Shown here: piece by piece, positions 45,124 to 54,645 of the stretch
Layout of the letters: each line of letters begins with the position of its first letter
How positions within the stretch are numbered: the first letter of the stretch is position 1
DNA from: Natronocalculus amylovorans
GTDB taxonomy: Archaea; Halobacteriota; Halobacteria; Halobacteriales; Haloferacaceae
NCBI RefSeq assembly: GCF_023638035.1
Contig: NZ_JAKRVX010000002.1
Location: forward strand, 310,001 to 374,000
Length of the DNA stretch: 64,000 nt
Direction of reading: 5' to 3'
Translations under genes and position numbers: made by a program
The notes under the pieces: model-generated
Databases searched by the model: none
What the model saw: only the letters and a program-made list of their open reading frames with translations
Told to the model about the DNA's origin: nothing

Positions 45124-46281
45124 ATGGCAGCCGACGACACCGAACCGACAACCGCTCGTCAGTCTGTTCCACGACCACCAGAGCTTGAGTCGTGGTACCA
45201 CTTGACTGGAGTTCGTGTCGACGGCGATCGGATTATCTACTACGGTGAGTCGCTTGTGCCACACAAACGACTGTTTGCAGAGCTTTGGGAGCCGTTCCAA
45301 GAGGCAGGCTATGAAATTAGTCTTGCACGAACTGACAGCGGACCCGTGCTCGTTGCAGAGCCGATTGAGACGGGGCCTACACAAAATGGATTCCCGTGGA
45401 CCAACGTCTTGCTCTTTATTACAACCATTATATCCACGCTTCTCGTCGGCGCGTACGGCTGGTACTACGTCCCGGCAAGTGAAATCGCGTCAAATCCGCT
45501 ATCAGTACTGCAAGCATGGCCGTTTACGGCCGCCGTACTTGGTGTGCTGATGGTCCATGAGCTTGGCCATTATGTCATGGGACGGTATCACGGTGTCAAT
45601 GTCTCCTTACCGTATGTGATTCCGTTTATTTTCCCATTTGGGACGCTCGGAGCGATTATTAAAATGCGCGGGCAGATGCCAAGCAGAAAAGCACTGTTTG
45701 ATATCGGTGTTGCTGGACCCATTGCAGGGCTTGTCGCGACAATTGTCGTGACGGCGATCGGTCTCTCACTCGGTCCAGTTGAGATACCTGCACACGTTGT
45801 TGAGCAAGCAGAGTCCGGGCAGGCAATTACCTTCAACAATCCACCGTTATTGGATCTCATCGCATGGGCGATCGGTGCACAAGCAACATATGCAGATCCA
45901 ACACTAAACCCGCATCCAGTGATTATTGGTGGCTGGGTTGGGATGTTCTTTACGCTCCTTAATCTGCTTCCAGTCGGGCAGCTCGATGGTGGTCACATGG
46001 TTCGTGCGATGATCGGAGAACGACAGGAAACCGTTGCCGCGTTTGTGCCTGGAGCGTTGTTCGGAATTGCAGCGTACCTGTACTATATTCGTAATCTCGG
46101 CCTTAACGAATCGGTTGGCCTGTGGGCATTTTGGGGTGTGTTCGCGCTGTTTATTGCATTCAATGGCCCCGCAAACCCGCTCGATGAGTCCGCAATCGGC
46201 TGGCCGCGAATTATTGTTGGGCTCCTCACGTTCGCAATGGGGCTGCTCTGTTTCATGCTCGTCCCCATTCAGGTAACGTAA
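45124..46281 (+). CDS. Site-2 protease family membrane metalloprotease (M50)
   Basis: Cuts membrane proteins inside the bilayer. The 385-residue protein has a soluble N-terminal domain (SWYHLTGVRVDGDRIIYYGESLVPHKRLFAELWEP, in parts) like those of haloarchaeal M50 proteins, then about seven helices. Zinc ligands are HELGHYVMGRYHGV near residue 142 and the Asp of NLLPVGQLDGGHMVRAM. ATG 45124 (MAADDTEP) chosen: the preceding 22 codons are less acidic. In bacteria S2P proteases activate regulators such as anti-sigma factors; the target here is unknown. It converges on thiL with 7 bases between. Confidence 0.9.
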   Translation: MAADDTEPTTARQSVPRPPELESWYHLTGVRVDGDRIIYYGESLVPHKRLFAELWEPFQEAGYEISLARTDSGPVLVAEPIETGPTQNGFPWTNVLLFITTIISTLLVGAYGWYYVPASEIASNPLSVLQAWPFTAAVLGVLMVHELGHYVMGRYHGVNVSLPYVIPFIFPFGTLGAIIKMRGQMPSRKALFDIGVAGPIAGLVATIVVTAIGLSLGPVEIPAHVVEQAESGQAITFNNPPLLDLIAWAIGAQATYADPTLNPHPVIIGGWVGMFFTLLNLLPVGQLDGGHMVRAMIGERQETVAAFVPGALFGIAAYLYYIRNLGLNESVGLWAFWGVFALFIAFNGPANPLDESAIGWPRIIVGLLTFAMGLLCFMLVPIQVT

Positions 46282-46288
46282 CTAGCAG

Positions 46289-47173
46289 CTAGCTGTGGGT
46301 ATACCCTTCGTCAGCCAGTGGTTCACCATTGACAGTGAGACCCTCCGTTTGCTCAGTAACGGTTCCGATGGCTGTGAATGGGGCATCAGTTTTCTCTTTT
46401 ATCTGTCCAATCGACGATTCAGGAACGGTACAAACAAGTTCAAAATCTTCGCCCACGGTGGTTGCGGCTTCCCAAGCGATCTCTGCATCTGTTGTGGTCT
46501 CATACACATGCGCATCGATCGGCACCGCATCTCGATCAATCCGGAAGCCGCAGTTGCTTGCTTCGCTCAGTTGGTGGAGCGATCGGGCAAGCCCATCACT
46601 TGAGTCCATCATTGCAGTTGCATGGCAGGCGAGTGCAGTTCCGGCGGCGACCCGAGGGGGAAATTGAAAGAGATCATTCGCTAGTTCACTCTCTCCGTCT
46701 TCGAAATACTGAAGCGCTGCGGCGGTCCGACCAAGCGTTCCAGTTACGCAGACGCGATCACCAACAGTCGCCCCTGAACGCAACACGGCCCCGTGCTCGG
46801 TTAGCTCGCCGATCGCCGTTGTTGCGACAGTGAACTCCGAATGTTGGTCAAGGTCTCCACCAACGTACGAGCCACCAACGGACTCACACACATCCGACGC
46901 ACCGCGAACAAATGAAAGGAGTTCCTCGTTTTTAAATTCGGTATCCGCATAAACGGCGACTGCTGCAGTTGCATCTGCACCCATTGCAGCCACATCAGAG
47001 AGCGATGCGCCAACGGCACGCCATCCAGCAGTATAGCGTGTGGTTCCGGATGGAAAATCCGTCGACTGGTGAAGCATATCTGTTGTGATCACTGTTGAGC
47101 CTACAACAGCTGCATCATCGCCTGCGTGAGAAAGCTCATCGGTAAGCAGTGAGAGTGCAGTTCGTTCATCCAT
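46289..47173 (-). CDS. thiL: Thiamine-monophosphate kinase
   Basis: Phosphorylates thiamine monophosphate to the active diphosphate. 294 residues. It shows the PurM/ThiL order: GDDAAVVGSTVITTDMLHQSTDF, where Asp residues bind magnesium, YTAGWRAVGASLSDVAAMGA, TGTLGRTAAALQYFE, MMDSSDGLARSLHQLS and TVGEDFELVCTVPESSIGQI. Start at ATG 47173 (MDERTALSLL); a 12-residue longer frame exists upstream. No other thiamine gene is nearby. Confidence 0.93.
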   Translation of the reverse strand: MDERTALSLLTDELSHAGDDAAVVGSTVITTDMLHQSTDFPSGTTRYTAGWRAVGASLSDVAAMGADATAAVAVYADTEFKNEELLSFVRGASDVCESVGGSYVGGDLDQHSEFTVATTAIGELTEHGAVLRSGATVGDRVCVTGTLGRTAAALQYFEDGESELANDLFQFPPRVAAGTALACHATAMMDSSDGLARSLHQLSEASNCGFRIDRDAVPIDAHVYETTTDAEIAWEAATTVGEDFELVCTVPESSIGQIKEKTDAPFTAIGTVTEQTEGLTVNGEPLADEGYTHS

Positions 47174-47311
47174 ACAGTATCCATCGAACTGTTTGTATAC
47201 GTAGTTCAAAAGCAGTCCGATCAGAAATAGCGATCCCTACGTGAACGGCACGCACACGCCCCGTTGGTGGATTACGATGGGTTTAAACGACCGAAGACTG
47301 AAGCAGTCTTT

Positions 47312-47767
47312 ATGGTAACTCTCTACGACGTCCCGGCCGACGAGCTCATCACTGAGCTTGCAAGCCGACTCGCAGATCAGCTCGAAACACCTGAGTGGAC
47401 AGAATTCACAAAATCCGGATCTGACCGCGAACTGCCACCACAGCAGGATGATTTCTGGGAGGTTCGTGCAGCGTCTCTCCTTCGAAAAGTCGCACTAAAT
47501 GGTCCGATCGGTATTGAGCGTCTTGCCACAGAATACGGTGGCCCACAAAAAGGTTCAACCCGATACCGCGTCTCACCATCCAGTCACAAAGGTGGCTCAA
47601 AAAAGATTATTCGCACTGCGCTTGCACAGCTTGAAGAGGCTGGCTACGTTGAAACCGCACAAGGGGAAGGCCGACGAATCACCGACGAGGGTCGTGCATT
47701 CCTTGATGAAGTCGCAGCAGATGTCTTCGAATCACTCGATCGCCCAGAGCTCGAACGCTACGCGTAA
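47312..47767 (+). CDS. rps19e: Small ribosomal subunit protein S19e
   Basis: An archaeal and eukaryotic ribosomal protein of the small subunit. 151 residues: MVTLYDVPADELITELASRL, DDFWEVRAASLLRKVALNGPIG, YGGPQKGSTRYRVSPSSHKGGSKKIIRTAL and DEGRAFLDEVA match eS19. ATG 47312 chosen because the upstream 16 codons (MVDYDGFKRPKTEAVF) do not belong to the family. It is the head of a three-gene plus-strand set with PDCD5 and a PP-loop protein, an order known in many archaea. Confidence 0.95.
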   Translation: MVTLYDVPADELITELASRLADQLETPEWTEFTKSGSDRELPPQQDDFWEVRAASLLRKVALNGPIGIERLATEYGGPQKGSTRYRVSPSSHKGGSKKIIRTALAQLEEAGYVETAQGEGRRITDEGRAFLDEVAADVFESLDRPELERYA

Positions 47768-47816
47768 TTTGTAACGGTCCGAAATCGTTTTCCTGCCAGC
47801 ACGAAAATACAATTGT

Positions 47817-48167
47817 ATGAGCGGCAGCCCTGACGACGAACGACTCGAAGAGCTTCGAGAAAAAAAGATGCAAGAGCTACAGGATCGTGCACAAAGCGAA
47901 GGTGCTGACGAAGCCCAAGAGGCGGCCCAGCAACGTGCAGACGCACAAAAAGAGGCAATGCTCAGGCAGTATCTGACCGATGGTGCACGCCAGCGGCTCA
48001 ATGCGGTGCAGATGTCGAAACCACAGTTTGCCCAGCAGGTCGAGCAACAAATTGTTGCCCTAGCGCAAAGCGGCCGACTGCAAGATCGTATCGATGAAGA
48101 CAAGATGCGATCGTTGCTCAAAGAGCTACAGCCAGAGTCCAAGAAATTCAACATTCGCCGACGATAA
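47817..48167 (+). CDS. PDCD5-related DNA-binding protein
   Basis: A 116-residue highly charged, helical protein of the PDCD5/TFAR19 family. It has [20 protein letters not shown], then [35 protein letters not shown] (in parts) and ends SKKFNIRRR. In archaea it binds DNA in vitro and its role is not settled; in eukaryotes it is linked with apoptosis. It follows S19e by 49 bases. The gene is unusually rich in Gln and Glu codons. Confidence 0.93.
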   Translation: MSGSPDDERLEELREKKMQELQDRAQSEGADEAQEAAQQRADAQKEAMLRQYLTDGARQRLNAVQMSKPQFAQQVEQQIVALAQSGRLQDRIDEDKMRSLLKELQPESKKFNIRRR

Positions 48168-48188
48168 CATAACATAAATATAACATAG

Positions 48189-48782
48189 ATGGAGCTTGCA
48201 CTGCTGTACAGCGGCGGGAAAGATTCGTCCCTTGCTGCGTTGCTTTTGGACCAGTTCTATGATGTGACGCTTGTGACTGCAACATTTGAGATTACTGCGG
48301 ATTGGAAACATGCCGAATCAGCCGCAACTGCGCTTGGATTTCCCTTCGAAACGGTCCAGCTTGATCAAACCGTTGCAGACGCAGCGGCGGCCCAGATGCA
48401 TAACGATGGATTCCCACGGAATGGAATCCAACAGATCCATAATCATGCGTTAGAGACTGTTGCAGGGCTTGAGGTTTCTGCAATCGCAGATGGGACACGA
48501 AGAGACGATCGGGTTCCAACAGTTTCTCGAGCACAAGCGCAGAGTCTTGAAGATAGACACGGTGTAGACTACATTGCACCCCTGTCAGGATTTGGTCGGC
48601 ATGCAGTCGATCGGTTAGTCGCTGCAACATTTGATGTCGAAGCGGGGCCGAGCGAAGAGATCAACAAAGCCGATTATGAAGGTGAAATTAGGGCGCTACT
48701 GCGTGAAGAGTATGGTCCACCCGCGGTTGTGGATGTGTTCCCAGCACATGAACAAACATACGTCCATGGTCGTCTCGACTGA
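48189..48782 (+). CDS. PP-loop ATP pyrophosphatase family protein
   Basis: A 197-residue protein of the adenine nucleotide alpha-hydrolase fold. The P-loop is MELALLYSGGKDSSLAALLL (SGGKDS at residues 8-13), and RVPTVSRAQAQSLEDRHGVDYI and EEINKADYEGEIRALLREEYG are further conserved-looking parts. Related enzymes adenylate substrates for tRNA thiolation, diphthamide synthesis or NAD synthesis; it lacks the Cys pairs of TtuA/TtcA, so thiolation is not shown. It follows PDCD5 by 21 bases and is probably in the S19e operon, so a ribosome or translation link is plausible. Confidence 0.8.
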   Translation: MELALLYSGGKDSSLAALLLDQFYDVTLVTATFEITADWKHAESAATALGFPFETVQLDQTVADAAAAQMHNDGFPRNGIQQIHNHALETVAGLEVSAIADGTRRDDRVPTVSRAQAQSLEDRHGVDYIAPLSGFGRHAVDRLVAATFDVEAGPSEEINKADYEGEIRALLREEYGPPAVVDVFPAHEQTYVHGRLD

Positions 48783-48851
48783 GTACTATTGACATACACA
48801 GATACGTTCGGATCGAACCCCTCTTGAACCCGCTCGTCATCGGTGTAGGTA

Positions 48852-49724
48852 ATGGATTCCGGGCTTGGGTTTGCTCTTACTGCCGCTGTTGTATGGGGCG
48901 TCTATATTTTCATCCTCAAGCGATCGTTTGAGGGGTACCCTGCCGCGGCACTGACTGTCTTGGTCAACACGTTTGCCATTTTATGGTATCTGCCGATTAC
49001 TGCGACTCGGACTGATTTTTCGGATGGTGTCTTTGCTGGGTTTGGTACTGAGCAGGTTGGTATTATCCTGCTCACGGGCGTGATGACTGCGGCAGCGTTT
49101 GTGCTCTTTTTGCGAGCGATCGCCGATGGCGATGTATCCTATGTCACGCCGATTAACAAGATTGTGCCAGTGTTTGTCCTCCCGCTTGAGGTCGTCATTC
49201 TTGGGCAGTTTCTCACCCCGCTGCAGGTCACTGGTGTTGTGGTCGCAACGCTTGCAGTGTATGTCGCAAACTATGAACCGGGCGGCTTTTTTCAACCGTT
49301 TATTAAGGCTGCTAAGTCACGGCCCGCACAGTTGGCGCTGTTGAGTGCAATGTGTTATGCGGTCTCCGACCTTGGAAAGCGAGTTGGCCTCCAAGAGCTT
49401 GCGATTCAGGGTTCGCTTTGGGTTCCGCTGTTGTTATTCACTGCAGCACTTGTGCTACTGCCAAGCGCGATTCGTAATCCGCCAGCAGATCTGCGTGGTG
49501 ATCTACCAAAATTGGCCGGTGCAGGGGCGCTCGTCGCGCTTGGAGAACATGTGACAACACTCGCATTTGCACTGCTGCCTGCGAGTATTGCATCACCCGT
49601 AATCAATACACAGGCGATCGTTGCTGTTGTCCTTGGTGGTGTTTTGCTTGGCGAACGGTACTTCAGACTTCGATTGGTTGCAGCAGTACTCGCAGTCGTT
49701 GGAGTAACCCTGATTGCGATTTGA
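48852..49724 (+). CDS. DMT-superfamily transporter (EamA family)
   Basis: A 290-residue integral membrane protein with ten helices. It starts with MDSGLGFALTAAVVWGVYIF and has two EamA repeats, the second ending VINTQAIVAVVLGGVLLGERYFRLRLVAAVLAVVGV (in parts), the usual DMT terminal signature. It is the second such gene here; the two share little sequence apart from the family pattern. Substrate unknown. It is followed after 60 bases by the antiporter genes on the same strand. Confidence 0.85.
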   Translation: MDSGLGFALTAAVVWGVYIFILKRSFEGYPAAALTVLVNTFAILWYLPITATRTDFSDGVFAGFGTEQVGIILLTGVMTAAAFVLFLRAIADGDVSYVTPINKIVPVFVLPLEVVILGQFLTPLQVTGVVVATLAVYVANYEPGGFFQPFIKAAKSRPAQLALLSAMCYAVSDLGKRVGLQELAIQGSLWVPLLLFTAALVLLPSAIRNPPADLRGDLPKLAGAGALVALGEHVTTLAFALLPASIASPVINTQAIVAVVLGGVLLGERYFRLRLVAAVLAVVGVTLIAI

Positions 49725-49784
49725 AACGTCAATACCGATACCGGTACCCTAAATAACCAGATGGGCATACGACAAACACAATAA

Positions 49785-51521
49785 ATGGTTGATGCCGTCA
49801 CAATTGCTGCTGATTTTGCGCTGATTATTGTGACCGCGGTAACGCTGAGCTACATTGCACGGCTGACCGGCCAACCGGCGATCGTCGCATATATTTTCAC
49901 GGGCTTAGTCCTTGGCCCAGTCTTTCTTGATGTCGTTACAGAAGAAGGACTTATTGAGCTTATGGCCGAGCTTGGCCTTGGGTTCCTGCTCTTTTTATTA
50001 GGGTTGAAAATGCGGATCGACGATATCCGTGAAATCTTGCGGCCGATTATAAATATCGCGATCTGGCAGACAATTCTACAGACCGCATTGGCGTTTGCGA
50101 TTGCATATGTGCTTGGGTTTACACTGGTCCAAACAACGATAATTGCACTTGCAACGGTCTTTGGTGCAACCCCGATCATTGTCAAGTTGCTTGGTGATAA
50201 AGACGAACTGACATCGTTGCCAGGGAAGATAGACGTCGGTGTGCTTATTCTCCAAGATATCTATCTGGTTGTGCTGCTTGCCGTTCTTGGGGCAGAGTAG
50301 TTCGGTGATCCTAGTGCAATCGTCGTTGAAATTGGGACCATTTTTGCACTGATGGGTGCGATCGGGGTCTTTTCATATATTGCGGCTCGCTATCTGCTGC
50401 CATGGCTGTTCCGACAGGCAGCTGGTGATCGAGAGACGTTCTTTATTCTCGGAATTGCGTGGGCATTCCTCTTTATTTTCGCCTCCGAGGAGCTAAACCT
50501 CTCAATCGAGGTTGGTGCGTTTCTTGCGGGGTTAAGTCTCGCACAGGTACAGTACACAAGCGAACTCACAGAGCGCGTTCGCCCGATTACGGACCTCTTT
50601 ATGATGGTGTTCTTTTCCAGTATTGGGCTCCGGATCGCTGCAGATGAGCTCCTGTTGTACTGGCAGGAAGCAGTGATCGCATCAGCAGTGCTTATGATTG
50701 GGAACTTCGCAATCATGTTCTTCCTCATCAACTATGAGGACTTCACTCCGGAGACGTCGTTCCTTGGCAGCATCAACATGGTTCAGGTGAGCGAGTTCTC
50801 ACTTGTTGTTGGTGCGCTTGCAGTCAGCCAAGGCTTTGTTGGCGAACCAATTCTCGGCTATCTTAGCCTCATGGCAATCCTTACAATGAGTCTCTCGACG
50901 TACTTGATCAAGTATAACCACCAGATCTACGATCGAACGAAGCCAATCTGGGATCGGTTTGACAGTCCAGATAAAAAAGATGTTGAGCTTAAGATGTACG
51001 ACAATCACGCAGTGGTCATCGGCTTAGATGAAGTGACAAAGCCAGTATTGCCAGCGCTCAAAGACCGGGTTGGCGATGTCGTGATTGTCGATCGAAACCC
51101 ACAGACTGCAGACGAGTTTGCAGATAGCGAGTATGACGTTATCTACGGTGATTTCAAACACAGCGAACTTCGAAAAGAGGCAGGGTTGAAGCGTGCAGCA
51201 GTGGTGCTGTCGTCATCTGTTCAATCGGAGATCAACCAGATTGCAATTCGAGAAGCGAATGATGATGCAATCGTCATTGTTGAAGCGGGCACTGTTGATC
51301 AGGCGCTCGATCGGTATGAAGAAGGAGCCCACTACGTTACGATCCCAACTGTACTGACCGGGCTAAAGATTAGAGCATATCTTGAAGAGTACTTCACCGA
51401 TCGAGAGGGATTCTTTGAGACCGTGCGCGAAGATGTAAAACGGCTCCAAGCTGCGAATGAATCAGGTAGCTATCTTACAGATGGTGGCAAAGCAACTGAG
51501 GAGGTGAACACAGATGAGTGA
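49785..51521 (+). pseudogene. Kef-type cation/proton antiporter interrupted by an in-frame TAG
   Basis: The frame runs from ATG 49785 to TAG 50298-50300 and then stays open, in the same frame, to 51521. Read through, it would be a 578-residue CPA2 antiporter with about twelve helices (LTGQPAIVAYIFTGLVLGP, GLLLFLLGLKMRIDDIREIL region) and a C-terminal TrkA-N domain (HAVVIGLDEVTKPVLPALKD). The TAG falls in VLLAVLGAE-TAG-FGDPSAIVVEIG, where other family members have a residue. TAG ends many genes here, so readthrough is unlikely. A single base change or a sequencing error explains it. Its TrkA-N glycine motif is already degenerate (VIGLDEV). Its end overlaps the next antiporter. Confidence 0.9.
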
Positions 51522-53241
51522 ACTCATTGCCCCACTTGCATTCGTCTTTATTGGTTCTGCGATACTGCTGCTTCTAGTAAGCCGCATTGGACTCCCTGCA
51601 GTACCATTGTATATTGTCGTCGGGCTAGCAATTGGAGAGTTCATTCCACCTGGGCTGACGCTCGAGCTTGCACAGCTTGGGATTGCGTTTTTGGTATTCG
51701 TCTTTGGTGTAAATGTTGAGCCAGAGCGGTTCTTTTCAGTCGCCCGCGATAGCGAGTACGTTGCTGCGGCACAGCTGTTCATTGTTGGTGGCGCAACCTT
51801 TGCAGTCGGGTTCTTATTAGGCTTAGAGCCTGTTTCTGCCGCGTTTTTTGCGACAGCCGCCTCACTAAGCTCTTCGCTTGTCGGACGTAAACTTGCGAAA
51901 ACCGATATCAGAGAGAATCTGATTCATGGCAGACTCACTGAGTCGATTCATTTCGTTCAGGACCTGTTTGCGATTGGGATCATCCTCGTGTTGAGTTCAG
52001 CAGTCTTCATCCCAGAGGCTGCGACAACGGGAACTGTGCTTGACGGCGTTGCACTCCCGCTTGGCTATGGTGTGATGATTCTGGGAGTAGCGCTCGCAAT
52101 TCGCGTGTACCTGTTTGATTTCCTCGTTTCCCTCTCTGGAGACTCAGATGAGCTGATCATGCTCACGTCGATCGCGCTGTTGATCTCGTTCCTTGCGCTC
52201 TCGGAATTTGTGGGAGTCTCAATTGCAGTCGGTGCATTCGCGGCCGGGCTGGCAATCACTCGTGATTTCGATGCGAACCTGTCTCTCCAGTCGGCACTTG
52301 AATCAATTGAGACGTTCTTTACGGCAATTTTCTTTGTGACGCTTGGAAGTCTTGTTGCGATACCAAACGTGGATGTAGTTGCGCTTGCGATAGCCCTTGG
52401 CGTGTCGATCGTTATTCTCAAACCGGTAGTAACAATTGTGGTACTGATTCGAGAAGGATACGATGCTCGGACCGCTTGTTTAACAAGTTTCAGTTTGGAT
52501 CAGGTGAGTGAGTTCTCACTGATTTTAGCAATTAGTGGACTGCTTGCGGGACAGATCACACAGCAGCTATTTGAAGTGATCATTCTCGCATCAGCAGTAA
52601 CGATGATTACCTCGACAATTACGTACCAGTACGATGATCGTATCTATCGGGCATTCGCTCGAACCGGCGTGTTCGACCGTGTGAACACACCGAACATCGA
52701 ACATGGGATAGAGACAGCAAAGCCGCTTGAGGATCACGTGATTGTCATTGGGTATGGAAAACTCGGCAGCGGTGTTACCGCAGTCTGTCGTGATAACGAG
52801 ACAACAGTTGTGATCGTCGAGAGCGATCCGGACCGATATGAACTTGCTCGTGACTTCCATGACACGTGTGTGTTTGGAGATGCGATGAGCGAGCAGACCT
52901 GGGAACGACTGAATCCTTCGGCTGCAAAAGCAATTATTTCAACCTCATCTCAGCGTGGGCTCTCCTCGTATCTGCTCTCAAAAGAGACAGATGCAGACCT
53001 GATTCTTCGTGCCGATCGGATCCCGGAGGCGATCGAACTGCATAATCAAGGAGCAGCATATGTTACTGTTCCTGATTTCCTTGCCAGCGAGCAGTTTGGA
53101 GAAACCATCTCTCGACTTCTTGAGGCGGATGCAGAACCAACCGCACTTCGGGAAGAAAACAGGCGATTGCTTCGAGAGCAGGTCTCCGATGCACGCATTG
53201 TCGGGCAGTTCCCGGTGGATTATTTGGAGTATCATCGGTAG
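51514..53241 (+). CDS. Kef-type cation/proton antiporter with TrkA-N domain
   Basis: A 575-residue CPA2 transporter, intact. It has about twelve membrane helices in the first 380 residues, with RIGLPAVPLYIVVGLAIGEFIP, GIAFLVFVFGVNVEPERFF and a Gly/Asp-rich centre, and then a soluble TrkA-N/RCK domain with a good Rossmann motif VIVIGYGKLGSGVTAV and binding-site VVIVESDPDRY. Such proteins expel monovalent cations in exchange for protons and are gated by nucleotides, which suits osmotic or pH control in a halophile. It starts 8 bases inside the end of the broken sister gene, to which it is related, a likely tandem duplicate. Confidence 0.9.
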   Translation: MSELIAPLAFVFIGSAILLLLVSRIGLPAVPLYIVVGLAIGEFIPPGLTLELAQLGIAFLVFVFGVNVEPERFFSVARDSEYVAAAQLFIVGGATFAVGFLLGLEPVSAAFFATAASLSSSLVGRKLAKTDIRENLIHGRLTESIHFVQDLFAIGIILVLSSAVFIPEAATTGTVLDGVALPLGYGVMILGVALAIRVYLFDFLVSLSGDSDELIMLTSIALLISFLALSEFVGVSIAVGAFAAGLAITRDFDANLSLQSALESIETFFTAIFFVTLGSLVAIPNVDVVALAIALGVSIVILKPVVTIVVLIREGYDARTACLTSFSLDQVSEFSLILAISGLLAGQITQQLFEVIILASAVTMITSTITYQYDDRIYRAFARTGVFDRVNTPNIEHGIETAKPLEDHVIVIGYGKLGSGVTAVCRDNETTVVIVESDPDRYELARDFHDTCVFGDAMSEQTWERLNPSAAKAIISTSSQRGLSSYLLSKETDADLILRADRIPEAIELHNQGAAYVTVPDFLASEQFGETISRLLEADAEPTALREENRRLLREQVSDARIVGQFPVDYLEYHR

Positions 53242-53297
53242 CGGCGTCCGCATCGGCAACCGATAGCTTTCAAGGCCTCCGTCTCTCAACGTGAACT

Positions 53298-54596
53298 ATG
53301 TACGATCGACTCAAAGGATTCCGAGATTTCTATCCTACTGAGATGATACCTCGACGGGAGGTTATTGATACCGTTGAGGATGCTGCAGCCCGTTATGGCT
53401 TCCGTGAAGTCGGCACCCCTGCACTTGAGCGGACCCAGATGTATGTGGATAAATCCGGTGAAGGGATTGTCGATGAGCTGTACGCCTTCACTGATAAAGG
53501 CGGAAGAGACGTTGCGCTCACACCGGAACTCACACCGACGGTTGCACGGATGGTTGTCGCAAAGCAGCAGGCACTCTCAAAGCCGATAAAATGGTACTCC
53601 ACACGCCCGTTTTGGCGCTACGAACAGGTCCAACAGGGCCGGTTCCGCGAATTCTACCAGACAAATGTTGATATTTTTGGCTCCAGCGAACCGACCGCAG
53701 ATGCAGAAATTCTCGCATTTGCTGCGGATGCACTCACTGGGCTTGGACTGACTGCAGAGGACTTCACGTTCCGTATCTCACACCGAGATATTCTCGGTGG
53801 ATTGCTTGAAGCGTTTGACGCCGATGTGGACACAAAAGCCGCAATCCGTGCTGTTGATAAAAGCGCAAAGATCGAAACCGAAGAGTACCATGATTTGCTT
53901 GTGGAGGCCGGTCTAAGCGGTGCGCAAGCGGCCGAGTTTGACGAGCTGTTAGAGACTGATGAACTATCGGACCTCACGGCATTTGCGGGAACCGATCGAG
54001 TCGACGCAGCGGTGACAAATCTCCAGGCTGTCCTTGATACCGCCGAGGACTTTGGCGCAAGAGAGTATTGCACAATCTCGCTGGAAACCGCACGTGGTCT
54101 TGACTACTACACAGGGGTTGTGTTCGAGTGTTTCGATTCAACTGGCGAAATCGGTCGATCGGTGTTCGGTGGAGGGCGGTATGATGACCTCATTGAATCG
54201 TTCGGTGGACAACCAACCCCGGCGGTTGGTGTCGCACCGGGGCACGCACCGCTTTCGCTCCTTTTGCAGCGCGCAGGTGTATGGCCAGAGGATGTGGATA
54301 CAACAGACTACTATGTGCTAACTGTTGGTGATACCCAATCGGTTGCTGCAGAGATTGCACAGACTCTACGTGCCCGTGGAAACATCGTTGAAACTGATCT
54401 CTCGGACCGGAGTTTTGGTGCACAGATGGGATACGCGGATTCGATCGGTGCGGAAACGGTCGTGATTGTCGGCGAGCGTGATCTTGAAGATGGAAACGTG
54501 ACTGTGAAAGATATGGGTTCAGGCGACCAAACCGCAGTTGCACTGGATGCGTTCCCCGGAAGCTTCGATCGGCCGACCTACACCGATTTCGCCTGA
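53298..54596 (+). CDS. hisS: Histidyl-tRNA synthetase
   Basis: Charges tRNA-His. 432 residues with class II motifs: MYDRLKGFRDFYPTEMIPRR, motif 1 TPALERTQMYVDKSGEG, motif 2 RPFWRYEQVQQGRFREFYQ, and the histidine-specific RGLDYYTGVVFECF with motif 3 GGGRYDDLIESFGG; a C-terminal anticodon-binding domain follows (YYVLTVGDTQSVAAEIAQ). It is preceded by the antiporters and followed 49 bases later by truA, probably one transcript. Confidence 0.96.
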   Translation: MYDRLKGFRDFYPTEMIPRREVIDTVEDAAARYGFREVGTPALERTQMYVDKSGEGIVDELYAFTDKGGRDVALTPELTPTVARMVVAKQQALSKPIKWYSTRPFWRYEQVQQGRFREFYQTNVDIFGSSEPTADAEILAFAADALTGLGLTAEDFTFRISHRDILGGLLEAFDADVDTKAAIRAVDKSAKIETEEYHDLLVEAGLSGAQAAEFDELLETDELSDLTAFAGTDRVDAAVTNLQAVLDTAEDFGAREYCTISLETARGLDYYTGVVFECFDSTGEIGRSVFGGGRYDDLIESFGGQPTPAVGVAPGHAPLSLLLQRAGVWPEDVDTTDYYVLTVGDTQSVAAEIAQTLRARGNIVETDLSDRSFGAQMGYADSIGAETVVIVGERDLEDGNVTVKDMGSGDQTAVALDAFPGSFDRPTYTDFA

Positions 54597-54645
54597 AAAG
54601 CTGACAGCGGTACACACTTTGCTGGTCGCAGCCGTTCATTCTTGT

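Noticed and set aside
50298-50300. TAG in the antiporter as a pyrrolysine codon
   Set aside because: TAG ends many genes in the window, no pyl genes are seen, and haloarchaea are not generally known to use pyrrolysine.
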